Shown here piece after piece: positions 21,939-30,327 of a DNA stretch of 31,895 nt. The position numbers were made by a program, and so were the translations under genes. Positions within the stretch are counted from its first letter, which is position 1; every line of letters begins with the position of its first letter. Location of the stretch: the IMG/VR virus record IMGVR_UViG_3300030110_000563, positions 1 to 31,895 of that record. One strand, written 5' to 3'. Below the pieces are notes generated by a model. That model saw nothing but the letters and a program-made list of their open reading frames with translations, had not been told where the DNA came from and did not search any database. This DNA is from a virus.

Positions 21939-22638
21939 AACAGTACATATGTCGTGGAAAGACAAGAGTATTCTTGAAAGTACAAATCCCTTAGTGGTGG
22001 AGGGAGTCAAAAAAGTTATTGAGCTAAACCCAAATTGGGAAGTTACTATTTATGATGATGCAGAAGTAGACGCTTACTTAAAAGAGCAATTAGAACCACA
22101 GCATTATGAATTGATCCAAGATAAACACATAGTCCAGAAAACAGACCTTTGGCGTTTAGTCAAACTGTTTATCGAAGGTGGTGTTTATATGGATATAGAT
22201 CGTTTTTGTAATACTAGCTTTGATAGCTTGTTAGAAGAAGGGGATAAGTGGGTTTTACCTATATGTAGAGACTATGATTTCTCACATGATTTTATGATGA
22301 CAGCACCTGAAAACCCAACGTATAACTATGCGGCTTCTTTGTACGTGCAAAGGTTAATAGAAGGACACGATAATATTTATTTTTTAGGGCCACAAACTTA
22401 TATGCACGCTGTTACTCAAGCACTTTGTGGAGAAATGATTGATCCAGACCCCGAGGTAGAGGTTTTTGAAAGAATTAAGCAACAAGCCAGTACTAGCGGA
22501 TTTATAAAGGTTTACGATGAAGACCCGCCATATGATACTGTTATCTATAAAAATGGTGCGCTGAAGTTAGATTGGGAAACAGAAAAACGTAAACTTTACA
22601 AAGAGTTCGGCTTAAAACATTGGACAGGCGATTGGTAA
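21928..22638 (+). CDS. GT32-like DXD glycosyltransferase
   Basis: A 236-residue protein with the start MIPKTVHMSWKDKS, KTDLWRLVKLFIEGG (71-85) and the DXD motif VYMDIDRF (Asp89/Asp91), the pattern of GT32/OCH1-like glycosyltransferases that use a metal-bound nucleotide sugar. The C-terminus ends GLKHWTGDW, similar to the usual his/trp tail. It overlaps the kinase gene by 11 bases, so it is co-translated. It probably adds another sugar in the same surface glycan pathway. Confidence 0.82.
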   Translation: MIPKTVHMSWKDKSILESTNPLVVEGVKKVIELNPNWEVTIYDDAEVDAYLKEQLEPQHYELIQDKHIVQKTDLWRLVKLFIEGGVYMDIDRFCNTSFDSLLEEGDKWVLPICRDYDFSHDFMMTAPENPTYNYAASLYVQRLIEGHDNIYFLGPQTYMHAVTQALCGEMIDPDPEVEVFERIKQQASTSGFIKVYDEDPPYDTVIYKNGALKLDWETEKRKLYKEFGLKHWTGDW

Positions 22639-22647
22639 GTATGAGTC

Positions 22648-22842
22648 ATGGTGTTATTTATCCTGATGGTTTCTATAGGTGGGCAAACAGTATCGCAGAC
22701 TTGCGAGGAAGCTCTGTGTTTTAAAGACATAGACCGTTGCCTGTATTTTGCCCAAAGGTTAAATAACCAACCCGAAGCACCCGACATTTCGGCACATTGC
22801 CGCCATATTAACGCAGATAACGAGTCGAGGTGGTACAAATGA
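22648..22842 (+). CDS. Small cysteine-rich membrane or exported protein
   Basis: A 64-residue protein with a hydrophobic N-terminus (MVLFILMVSIGGQTVSQ) followed by four cysteines in the mature part and FKDIDRCLYFAQRLNNQP, ending DNESRWYK. I recall very similar small proteins with a conserved FKD(I/V)(D/N)RCLYFA core in marine phages. The hydrophobic start may anchor it to the inner membrane or export it. It begins the probable lysis block. An ATG at 22641 opens only a 27-codon frame. Its stop overlaps the next start (ATGA). Confidence 0.72.
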   Translation: MVLFILMVSIGGQTVSQTCEEALCFKDIDRCLYFAQRLNNQPEAPDISAHCRHINADNESRWYK

Positions 22843-23327
22843 TTGGGGAAGCGATGATAGCGATTAAAGCCTTGGACAGCGCATTTGTCATGGTTCAGGG
22901 TGCGATTGCTAAAAAGAAAGAAGTGGAGGATATGGCTGGTGAAGTGGGCCGTTTCTTTACTGCTAAGAAAAAAGTTGAGGAGCATATTACAAGGGCACGT
23001 TTGGCTGGTGATGACGACATAATGATAGGAAGTGCTTTAGAGGAAGCCATTACTATTGACCAGCAGGAAGAGCGCATTGAAAAGATGATGAACAAAATAC
23101 GTGACCATTACTCACGTAAAGGACAAACCCACCGTTGGGTTAAGATCAAAGCAGAGGCCGCTAAGATTGAGAAGAAAAGAGCAGTTAAGAAGAAAGCGAA
23201 AGCGGCAGCAACCAAACAGGAAGACGCTTTAATACACGACTTAGCGGTAATGTTTGGGTGGGTGATAGGAACAGTCATAGTAATTTTTGGAGTAGTATTT
23301 TTAATATTTGGATTAGGTGCTGAGTAA
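22839..23327 (+). CDS. Coiled-coil protein with C-terminal membrane segment
   Basis: A 162-residue protein from ATG 22839, which overlaps the upstream stop by four bases; GTG 22830 is less likely. Residues 1-130 are helical and charged with KKKEVEDMAGEVGRFFTAKK and many Lys/Glu pairs; residues about 138-159 (VMFGWVIGTVIVIFGVVFLI) form one transmembrane helix. It is thus probably a tail-anchored cytoplasmic protein. Similar proteins exist in marine phage lysis regions, but neither holin nor spanin signatures are complete. It could be a structural or lysis-timing protein. Confidence 0.72.
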   Translation: MIGEAMIAIKALDSAFVMVQGAIAKKKEVEDMAGEVGRFFTAKKKVEEHITRARLAGDDDIMIGSALEEAITIDQQEERIEKMMNKIRDHYSRKGQTHRWVKIKAEAAKIEKKRAVKKKAKAAATKQEDALIHDLAVMFGWVIGTVIVIFGVVFLIFGLGAE

Positions 23328-24076
23328 TGAAACTAGACCCTGTACTACTTAATATGGCTTGCTCGTGGAGTATGAAGGCGTACGATGATGAGAACAAAAA
23401 GTCCATCAAGATAGAAAGCCGACTAACCTCTACTACTGTATATATAGCTAAACGTAAGACGATAGATGTGATTGCATTCAGGGGTACACAACAAGGCCAA
23501 GATTGGCTAACCGATGCAATGGTAGTACCCGTACCTTACGCAGGTAGGTTGTGCCACGGCGGGTTTGTAGCTGCCCATGCTTCAGTGTGGCGTAAGATTA
23601 AAAAACACCTAGATATGAAGAAACGTACACTAGTCTGTGGGCATAGTCTTGGTGGTGCGTTAGCAGAGCTAACAGCGGCTAAGTTGTGGAAGAAACACCC
23701 TAACCTCAATCTTATTACCTTTGGTAAGCCGAATACGTTCTTCAAGGGATTTAAACGCCCTATGACGTTAGATAAACAAATTTCCTGCGTGGCTGGTTCT
23801 GACATGGTGGCGCGTATACCCCGCATTTGCTATGGCCCTTCTAAGTCACAGACTATGCTGTACTTTGCCAATAGTGGGCAAGACTTTATTGATCCTACAA
23901 AAGATTTACGGGATAAAGACAGAGGTGGGTTAAAAGACCGGATTACTGACCACTTTATGGGAGGCTATAAAGAACGGTTAGAGGGGTTTTTAGATAATCA
24001 AAACGAAGAACTTAAACTTAGTGAAGAAGAAGTAAAAGAATTAAAAACACTTATTAATGAGGTTAAAGATGGTTAG
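23327..24076 (+). CDS. Class 3 lipase-like hydrolase
   Basis: A 249-residue alpha/beta hydrolase of the lipase class 3 type. VIAFRGTQQGQDWLTD (48-63) carries the oxyanion region, CGHSLGGALAELTA (104-117) holds nucleophile Ser107, and Asp159 (GSDMVARIP) and His209 (ITDHFMGGY) are in the right places for the triad. No signal peptide is seen, so holin or membrane disruption would be needed to reach the outer membrane, or it acts on cytoplasmic membrane lipids. It lies directly before the lipoprotein, holin and endolysin genes, so a lysis role is likely but inferred; hydrolysis of other esters is possible. Confidence 0.83.
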   Translation: MKLDPVLLNMACSWSMKAYDDENKKSIKIESRLTSTTVYIAKRKTIDVIAFRGTQQGQDWLTDAMVVPVPYAGRLCHGGFVAAHASVWRKIKKHLDMKKRTLVCGHSLGGALAELTAAKLWKKHPNLNLITFGKPNTFFKGFKRPMTLDKQISCVAGSDMVARIPRICYGPSKSQTMLYFANSGQDFIDPTKDLRDKDRGGLKDRITDHFMGGYKERLEGFLDNQNEELKLSEEEVKELKTLINEVKDG

Positions 24077-24278
24077 AATTGTTGCGTTGTGTGTACTAAT
24101 GGCTGGTTGTACAGTCTCTGAGGAGATGATAGCCAACAAAGAACTGTACTGCTCTGGGATATACAAAGGCATACGGGCTGTAGGGCGCGTCACTACTGAG
24201 GTGACTACTGGCATAGCCATACCAGACGTATGCGATACGATTGACGAGATCGTGGAGGAAGACTCTACGGGAAAGTAA
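24069..24278 (+). CDS. Small lipoprotein
   Basis: A 69-residue protein from ATG 24069 (ATG 24057 is in frame and adds four residues). MVRIVALCVLMAGC is a typical signal peptide with lipobox LMAG before Cys14. The mature part (about 55 residues) contains two more cysteines and is acidic at the end. It overlaps the lipase gene. Its position next to the holin and endolysin resembles an o-spanin (Rz1-like), but no clear i-spanin partner is visible, so it could also be a superinfection-exclusion lipoprotein. Confidence 0.75.
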   Translation: MVRIVALCVLMAGCTVSEEMIANKELYCSGIYKGIRAVGRVTTEVTTGIAIPDVCDTIDEIVEEDSTGK

Positions 24279-24282
24279 TTAA

Positions 24283-24298
24283 CAACGCTGAAGCGTTG
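24283..24298 (+). other. Intergenic hairpin
   Basis: CAACGCT and AGCGTTG are seven-base inverted repeats separated by GA, with outer TTAA/TTAA half-matches. No T-run follows, so it is not a standard terminator. It lies in the 42-base gap between the lipoprotein and holin genes, one of the few gaps in this operon, and may affect mRNA stability or processing. Confidence 0.5.
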
Positions 24299-24320
24299 AT
24301 TAAACTATGGTTGATGTTAT

Positions 24321-24674
24321 ATGAAACTAGGTGGATTACTTAAGTCTCTTGAGCGAGAGCCTGAGAAAGCAGTGCTGTTGAAGGAAGCAGATACCGAGTT
24401 TAAAGACCGTATTAAAGAAATGGAAATTGACTTGGAATCTTTTAAGTCCGAGTTAGAAGACAGACAACACGCTAGAGAAACTTTTAAGAACGACTGGACT
24501 CCTAAAGTGTTTGGGATACTGGCGTTACTGCTGTACGGAGCGTATGTCTTAACCGTAACAATAATGCCCCATGACCAGAATGATGAGACTATTATCTCAC
24601 TGGTGCTAGGTCAATTAAGCGGTATTCTGGGGACTATGGCGGCATTTTGGTTCTCTGGGTCTAGTACGAAGTGA
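24321..24674 (+). CDS. Holin-like membrane protein
   Basis: A 117-residue protein with a charged helical N-terminus (residues 1-57, coiled coil), two transmembrane helices at about 61-82 (WTPKVFGILALLLYGAYVL) and 91-112, and a short FSGSSTK tail. Two membrane helices, small size and position immediately upstream of the endolysin fit a class II/III-type holin that opens the inner membrane. The long cytoplasmic coil is unusual for classical holins, so confidence is limited. Its stop overlaps the endolysin GTG. Confidence 0.65.
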   Translation: MKLGGLLKSLEREPEKAVLLKEADTEFKDRIKEMEIDLESFKSELEDRQHARETFKNDWTPKVFGILALLLYGAYVLTVTIMPHDQNDETIISLVLGQLSGILGTMAAFWFSGSSTK

Positions 24675-25105
24675 GTAAAATGGAAAAGTTAATTGCCATG
24701 TTAAAGCGCCATGAAGGTGTAGAAACCCATGCTTACGAGTGTTCTGAAGGAAAGATTACTGTAGGGGTAGGGCGAAACATTGACCAACGCGGCGGCATGG
24801 GTCTGTCAGAAGATGAAGTAGAATACTTGCTTGAAAACGATATTGAACGTGTTATCAAGGAGTTAGCAAAAGAGTATCCGTGGTTTAACAAGCTAGATGA
24901 TGTACGTAGAGATGCTATGATTGACATTAGCTTTAATCTTGGTGCAACTCGTTTACGAGGTTTTAAACGTGCTTTATCTGCGATGGAACGGGAAGAATAC
25001 GCAGAAGCGGCTACTGAGTTCTTAGACTCACGTTGGGCTAAACAAGTGGGTGGTAGAGCATTAGAGCTTACCGACTTAATTAAAACAGGCGAGTATGTAG
25101 AGTAA
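24671..25105 (+). CDS. GH24 endolysin (T4-type lysozyme)
   Basis: A 144-residue muramidase. The catalytic triad spacing E-8aa-(D/C)-5aa-T is exact: Glu15 (KRHEG), Cys24 (YECSEG) and Thr30 (KITVGVGRN). Cys in the Asp position is an accepted variant in this family. The lower lobe FNLGATRLRGFKRALSAMER and the C-terminal AKQVGGRALELTDLI region are typical. No signal peptide is seen, so release by the holin is needed. The start is GTG 24671 overlapping the holin stop or ATG 24680, three codons later. It cuts peptidoglycan glycan strands at the end of infection. Confidence 0.9.
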   Translation: MSKMEKLIAMLKRHEGVETHAYECSEGKITVGVGRNIDQRGGMGLSEDEVEYLLENDIERVIKELAKEYPWFNKLDDVRRDAMIDISFNLGATRLRGFKRALSAMEREEYAEAATEFLDSRWAKQVGGRALELTDLIKTGEYVE

Positions 25106-26994
25106 TGCCTTACAAAAAAGTACAGTTTAAAGCAGGAGTAGACCGAGAAAACACCCGTTATGCGGCTGAAGGTTCTTGGTACGAAACTGAAAAGGTGCGG
25201 TTTAGAAGGGGGTTGCCTCAAAAGATAGGTGGTTGGGAACGACTGTCTGCTAATACTTATCTAGGAGTAGCACGCTCTTTACATAACTGGGCTACTTTAA
25301 GTCTTCAGAATCTTGTTTCTGTAGGTACTAACCTTAAGTACTACATTGAAAGAGGCGGGGCTTATAACGACATTACTCCTATTAGGTTAACTACAGCAGC
25401 GGGAGATGTTACTTTTGCGGCTGTAAACGGCGATGCCACTATTACTGTTACGGACACTGCACATGGAGCGGTTGTTAACGATTTTGTTACTTTTAGCGGT
25501 GCTGTTTCTTTGGGTGGAAATATTACGGCTGCTGTTCTAAACCAAGAGTACCAGATAGCAACTAAAGTAAATGATAACTCTTACACCGTAGAAGCCAAAG
25601 ACACCTCTGGCAGTACAGTTACTGCTTCTGCGGGAGACTCAGGTAATGGAGGGTCTAGTACTGTAGGTACTTATCAAATTAATACCGGAAACGAAATAGA
25701 AGTTCCGTTTACTGGGTGGGGTGCAGGTACATGGAGTTCAGGCACATGGGGTACAGGCGGCACTACTCTTGCTGGAATGCGTCTTTGGAGTCAGGCTAAC
25801 TTTGGGGAAGACTTGTTTTTTGTCCATAGAAACGGCGCTTTGTATTACTGGGACGCAGGTAGTGGCGTTACTACAAGAGGAGTGTTAGTAAGTTCTTTAG
25901 GTGGTGCAGCACAAGTGCCTACTGTGGCTAATATTGCTTTTGTATCAGATGTATTCAGGTTTGCTTTTTGTTTTGGTGTAAATGCCGTAGGTAGTTCTAC
26001 TTTAGACCCTATGCTTTTACGGTGGTCTGACCAAGAAGATATTGCTGATTGGAACCCTACCGCTACTAATCAAGCGGGAAGTCTCAGTCTTTCCGAAGGT
26101 ACGGAAATCATTCAGGCTGTACAAGCACGTCAAGAAATATTGGTATGGACTGACTCGGCTATGTATGGATTACAATATCTAGGTGCGCCTGTGGTGTGGG
26201 GTGCAACCCTATTGGGGTCTAACATTACCATAGCCAGCCCTAATGCAGCCGTTTACTCTAATAATATTGCCTATTGGATGGGCACAAGTAAGTTCTATTA
26301 CTACGATGGTACAGTTAAAACACTGCCTTGTTCGGTACGCAGCTATGTATTTGACGATTTTAACAGTGAACAGGCAGAGCAAATTATATGTGGGTCAAAC
26401 GAAGAGTTTGATGAAATATGGTGGTTTTACTGTTCCTCTGGGGTGACTCGTAATGACCGTTATGTTGTGTATAACTACGTAGAAAACATCTGGTATTACG
26501 GCACGTTGTCACGTTCAGCGTGGATAGACTCTGACTTACGGGACTTTCCAATAGCCGCTACGTTCGATGGTAAATTAATCAATCAAGAGAAAGGTGTGGA
26601 TGATAACGAAACAGGCACTCCAGCAGCCATAACAGCCAGTATCACCTCTTCCCAGTTTGATTTGGATGACGGTGACAGATTTATGTTAATAAACAAGATG
26701 TTACCTGATTTGACCTTTGAAGGTTCTACCACAGGTTCTCCTAGTGCTGTTGTTACTTTATTACCGTTAAAAGATTCTGGGTCTGGCTACTATAGCCCTG
26801 CTTCAGTAGGAGGTAGTGATAACGCTACTGTTACTCGTACAGCTACGACACCTATTGAGGCTTTTACTGGCATAGTAGATACACGGGTACGGGGTAGGCA
26901 AATGTCTTTTAAGCTAGAGTCCACAGCGGCTGGAGTTACTTGGAAGCTAGGCATACCACGTTTAGAGATGCGTCCTGATGGTAGGAGGGGCTAG
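25105..26994 (+). CDS. Tail nozzle-like protein (P22 gp10/T7 gp12 type)
   Basis: A 629-residue beta-rich protein with YKKVQFKAGVDRENTRYA at the start and RFRRGLPQKIGGWERLS (32-48). GWGAGTWSSGTWGTGG lies near 206-221, and the C-terminus ends in the pattern WKLGIPRLEMRPDGRRG that I associate with nozzle or stabilisation proteins of podoviruses. The middle looks like a beta-propeller-type fold (YWDAGSGV, YYYDGTVKTLP and similar). It would form the tube end below the adaptor ring. Its start overlaps the endolysin stop by one base, so lysis and tail genes are co-translated here. Confidence 0.75.
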   Translation: MPYKKVQFKAGVDRENTRYAAEGSWYETEKVRFRRGLPQKIGGWERLSANTYLGVARSLHNWATLSLQNLVSVGTNLKYYIERGGAYNDITPIRLTTAAGDVTFAAVNGDATITVTDTAHGAVVNDFVTFSGAVSLGGNITAAVLNQEYQIATKVNDNSYTVEAKDTSGSTVTASAGDSGNGGSSTVGTYQINTGNEIEVPFTGWGAGTWSSGTWGTGGTTLAGMRLWSQANFGEDLFFVHRNGALYYWDAGSGVTTRGVLVSSLGGAAQVPTVANIAFVSDVFRFAFCFGVNAVGSSTLDPMLLRWSDQEDIADWNPTATNQAGSLSLSEGTEIIQAVQARQEILVWTDSAMYGLQYLGAPVVWGATLLGSNITIASPNAAVYSNNIAYWMGTSKFYYYDGTVKTLPCSVRSYVFDDFNSEQAEQIICGSNEEFDEIWWFYCSSGVTRNDRYVVYNYVENIWYYGTLSRSAWIDSDLRDFPIAATFDGKLINQEKGVDDNETGTPAAITASITSSQFDLDDGDRFMLINKMLPDLTFEGSTTGSPSAVVTLLPLKDSGSGYYSPASVGGSDNATVTRTATTPIEAFTGIVDTRVRGRQMSFKLESTAAGVTWKLGIPRLEMRPDGRRG

Positions 26995-27632
26995 TGGCTA
27001 ACGACCTTATAAATCAGGTTACTAACCCAGCTCTTCCCGTTGCTCCAAGAGAAACCTCTCTAAGTACTTACCTAGATGACTTAAACAACATATTACGTTT
27101 GTTTTTCAATGGCCTAACAAATACTGTAAACTTATTGTCTGGAGATTACGGGGGTCGTTTCATTAGCACCCCGAATGGTAAGTTCTTCTCCACAGTCGAT
27201 CAAAATGCAGGGTCTACGGGCACTGCATATGCCATACAGTTTGAAAACACGTATCTTGGCGAAGCCATGAGCGTAGCGTCTAATACCCGAATAACCCCAA
27301 CTCATTCAGGGGTTTACAACTTTGAAGTGTCGGCTCAGTTAACCAGTAGTTCAGCCGCTGCCAAGACAGTTGACGTTTGGGTAAAAAGAAGTGGTACGGA
27401 TGTTACTAATACTGCCAAACAGCATGTGTTGTCTGGGTCAGGTAGTATAGACGCAATTAACTATAACTTTACGATTGATGTGCAAGCAGGGCAATACATA
27501 GAGATTATGTGGGCAACTAGTGATACAGACGTAAGCCTTAACCATCAGGCCGCTTCAAGCCCAAGACCTGTAGTGCCATCAGCGATTGTGAGTGCGTTTT
27601 TAATTTCAGCACTCCCAGAAACTTTACCGTAG
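26994..27632 (+). CDS. Fibre protein with C1q/TNF-like jelly roll
   Basis: A 212-residue protein from GTG 26994. A short N-terminal helical anchor (TYLDDLNNILRLFFNGLTNT, about 25-44) precedes a beta domain containing SGVYNFEVSAQLTSSSAAAK, VWVKRSGTDVTNTAK and IEIMWATSDTDVSL, which follows the C1q/TNF-like trimer pattern seen in phage fibre tips. It probably forms a trimeric fibre attached to the tail. It is read directly after the nozzle-like gene via a TAGTG stop-start overlap. Confidence 0.75.
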   Translation: MANDLINQVTNPALPVAPRETSLSTYLDDLNNILRLFFNGLTNTVNLLSGDYGGRFISTPNGKFFSTVDQNAGSTGTAYAIQFENTYLGEAMSVASNTRITPTHSGVYNFEVSAQLTSSSAAAKTVDVWVKRSGTDVTNTAKQHVLSGSGSIDAINYNFTIDVQAGQYIEIMWATSDTDVSLNHQAASSPRPVVPSAIVSAFLISALPETLP

Positions 27633-27638
27633 GTAGCT

Positions 27639-30317
27639 ATGGATTACGGGCTAGATAGACTACTAGGAGCTATTCGAGACAGAAGCTATATTGGGTCTGA
27701 TGATGCTCCTTATGCTGGTACGGGTGTTCCCGCTAAGTATGCCGATGTACCTTCTGTAATAAGCACGCCTTCAAAAGGAAATCTAGGTATAGATTTAAAT
27801 GCCAACAGAGACGCACTGGATGCGTTGGTTGATGCAGGGTTAGTAGATTTAGGGTCTATGGGGTCTATGGGCGGTATGTCTAGTATAGGAGGTTCTGCAC
27901 CTGCCATAACTGAACAAGCTCAAATAAACGCTGCACAAACATACGCAAACTTAGTATTAGGGCCGCAACCTACAACAGCAAAACAATTTGCTGACATAGA
28001 AAAAGCAAAACAAGCCTTGGTAGATTTAGATGTAAGTAGAGAACAAATTGAAGCAGCTACAGTTACTGATAGTTTTGGAAACGAAAAAAGTGTGGATACT
28101 TCCCGTGGTATATCAGGAGTCATGGGGTCAACAGTAGGTGGAGCACTTGGAAGTGCTGCTGACGCATTAGTAGACAAATACGGGACAGGCGCACTTAAAG
28201 CATTGGATGCTTACACAAGTCTTTTTGGTTACGATGCAGATGAGCTTTTAGGAGATACCTCCATAGCTTTTAACCCCCTTGCTCCGGGCGCTACTTATAT
28301 TTTTGGGGAAGATGGGAAAGTCCCAACAACTCCTTTAGGAACAACTTCTAGTGGAAATCCTGTAGTACTAGGCGGCCCAATAGGTGCAGCGGGGTCTGTT
28401 TTGGGCGACTTGATGGACGGAGATATAGGGTTACTAGATTTACCCAGAGCTGCGGTAGAGGCAGCAGGGGGTCTAGGAGGTGCAGCTCAAACGGTAGCAG
28501 GTGCGTTAAATGTTGCTGATGATACCCAGACCAAAGATAAAGTCACGCTAGACACCACAGGAGTATTAGAGCCGACAAGTGATAGTGGTAGCAGTAGTGG
28601 AGTAAAAACTACAGACCCAACGGGCGGTGCAAGTACAACACCTACAAGTGACACGGATAGTGCGGCTTCTGTTGTAAAGACAGGTGGAGTTGGTATACCT
28701 GAACCGGAAGCACCAAAACTAGGCGGAGTTGGTATACCTGAACCGGAAGTTGCTAAATTAGGACTTACCCCTATAGATGACCCTTTTAAAGAGAAAAAGA
28801 CCCCAGTTGTTAAAACTGGAGAAGAAGTAAGTTCTACTTCTACTCCCGCTGCTGGGGGTGGCGGTGGTGGAGGCGGTGGAATGCCTACAGGTAGTGGAGC
28901 ACGTACTGTTTCTGGTGGCCCCGGAGATGTAGTTGAGATACCATATTTCTACGATATGGCAGGAAGTTTAGCCCAACCTTTTATAGAAGACGAAGATGAA
29001 GACGAGGAAGACCTTAGAAACTATATTTACGCAAATGGTGGGAAAGTGAAAAAATTTAGCGGAGCTTCAGGTAGTCAAGTTTTGCCGGGAAGCGATCAAG
29101 ACATAGACAATGTAATTGGAAATACTAGTTCAAGCAGCACCGGATTTAACATCTTTGACAAAATTATAGATAACCCAAAGCTATCAGGACTTGTTGGTGG
29201 CGCATTGGGTGGTTTATTTGGTCTTGCTAGTGGTGGTGGAGATACTAGCGGAAGCCAAGGATACACAGGTGGTATCCCTGATTACACTGCTAATCGTGGT
29301 TTAAGAGACAATGCGTTTAGCACTGTCAACCCTGATGGCACATCACGTAGACCCGGAAGTATGGGCAGGTCTTACTTTAACCCCGTTACTTTTACACAAG
29401 GGCAAGAAACTTATACTGATCCCGATACAAATGAATCTATTACTGCGCCTAGCTTTTTAGGTGGTGCTCAAATGCGAACCGCTGAAGCGGCTGAAGCAAA
29501 ACGAGTAGCAGATCAACAAGCAGCGGGAGACGCATTATTAGGGGCAATAAGTGGAGGTATAGATACTACTGAAGCGGCTGCTGCTACACCTACACCTGCT
29601 ACTACACCTACACCTGCTGCTACACCTGCACCTGCTGCTACACCTGCACCTGCTGCTACACCTGCACTTAGCGCCTATGATCTTTTAATGGCAGGGGCAA
29701 CACCTTCATCAGATAACATAGGCACAGTTGTAGATGCAATAAAAAGTGGAGAAGCAAATATTCCACAGGTAGCAGGTAAATTCGATGTTGGAACATTAGA
29801 TGTTGCGGAAGACTTGTTAAGGAACAGAGGGTTTACTCCTCCTGACGTTGTAAACTATATGGGTCAAGAAGGGCTTACAGAAGAAGAATTAATAGTACGT
29901 TTACTTGATGCAGGTAGAACCACACCTGAAGAAGTCGCGGCTTATTACAGTAATGATCCTAAGTTTGAAGGTATTACGGCAGATCAGATTCGGGACAATT
30001 TCAATACTAATTCTCGTGGTTTCAAAGACCTTACTCGTACATTAGCTCAAGGTGGAGCTTTAGATAGTTATTATTTAGGTGGGCCTACAGACGGTATGGC
30101 TGATCTCGTACCCGCTAACATAGATGGAACACAACCAGCCGCATTAAGTGATGGAGAATTTGTAGTTCCTGCTGATGTTGTTAGTCATTTAGGTAATGGC
30201 AACTCAGATGCTGGAGCAAAACAACTGTATTCAATGATGGATAGGGTAAGAGAATCCCGTACTGGAACTACCAAACAAGGTACGGAAATAGACCCTATGC
30301 AAAAACTTCCTGCTTGA
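27639..30317 (+). CDS. Large Gly/Ala-rich virion protein
   Basis: An 892-residue low-complexity protein. Features: Gly/Met/Ser-rich region (about 68-90), a repeated GVGIPEPE...KLG (two copies), a run of eight glycines near 408, an acidic cluster EDEDEDEED, a YANGGKVKKFSG motif, (TPAPAA) repeats (about 647-676), and a C-terminal SDGEFVVPADVVSHLGNG with QLYSMMDRVRESRTG. The last part recurs in large proteins of many marine phages, function unknown to me. Ala/Gly-rich size and position fit an internal or ejection virion protein. Confidence 0.68.
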   Translation: MDYGLDRLLGAIRDRSYIGSDDAPYAGTGVPAKYADVPSVISTPSKGNLGIDLNANRDALDALVDAGLVDLGSMGSMGGMSSIGGSAPAITEQAQINAAQTYANLVLGPQPTTAKQFADIEKAKQALVDLDVSREQIEAATVTDSFGNEKSVDTSRGISGVMGSTVGGALGSAADALVDKYGTGALKALDAYTSLFGYDADELLGDTSIAFNPLAPGATYIFGEDGKVPTTPLGTTSSGNPVVLGGPIGAAGSVLGDLMDGDIGLLDLPRAAVEAAGGLGGAAQTVAGALNVADDTQTKDKVTLDTTGVLEPTSDSGSSSGVKTTDPTGGASTTPTSDTDSAASVVKTGGVGIPEPEAPKLGGVGIPEPEVAKLGLTPIDDPFKEKKTPVVKTGEEVSSTSTPAAGGGGGGGGGMPTGSGARTVSGGPGDVVEIPYFYDMAGSLAQPFIEDEDEDEEDLRNYIYANGGKVKKFSGASGSQVLPGSDQDIDNVIGNTSSSSTGFNIFDKIIDNPKLSGLVGGALGGLFGLASGGGDTSGSQGYTGGIPDYTANRGLRDNAFSTVNPDGTSRRPGSMGRSYFNPVTFTQGQETYTDPDTNESITAPSFLGGAQMRTAEAAEAKRVADQQAAGDALLGAISGGIDTTEAAAATPTPATTPTPAATPAPAATPAPAATPALSAYDLLMAGATPSSDNIGTVVDAIKSGEANIPQVAGKFDVGTLDVAEDLLRNRGFTPPDVVNYMGQEGLTEEELIVRLLDAGRTTPEEVAAYYSNDPKFEGITADQIRDNFNTNSRGFKDLTRTLAQGGALDSYYLGGPTDGMADLVPANIDGTQPAALSDGEFVVPADVVSHLGNGNSDAGAKQLYSMMDRVRESRTGTTKQGTEIDPMQKLPA
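28683..28749 (+). repeat. Two-copy direct coding repeat
   Basis: A 28-base segment (28683-28710) is repeated at 28722-28749 with a single mismatch, period 39 bases, coding GGVGIPEPE twice. The near-identity suggests recent slippage-type duplication inside the large virion protein gene. Confidence 0.7.
29581..29667 (+). repeat. Thr-Pro-Ala tandem repeat in the large virion gene
   Basis: Units of 18 bases (ACACCTGCACCTGCTGCT and variants) repeat about five times and code for TPAPAA/TPTPAA. Pro/Thr/Ala repeats make extended flexible linkers; here they separate the helical N-terminal part from the conserved C-terminal domain. Nearly identical copies suggest slippage, so length may vary between relatives. 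Confidence 0.75.
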
Positions 30318-30327
30318 GGAACTTATA

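Noticed and set aside
24283-24298. Terminator after the lipoprotein gene
   Set aside because: The hairpin lacks a following T-run and lies inside a lysis operon that must continue to holin and endolysin.
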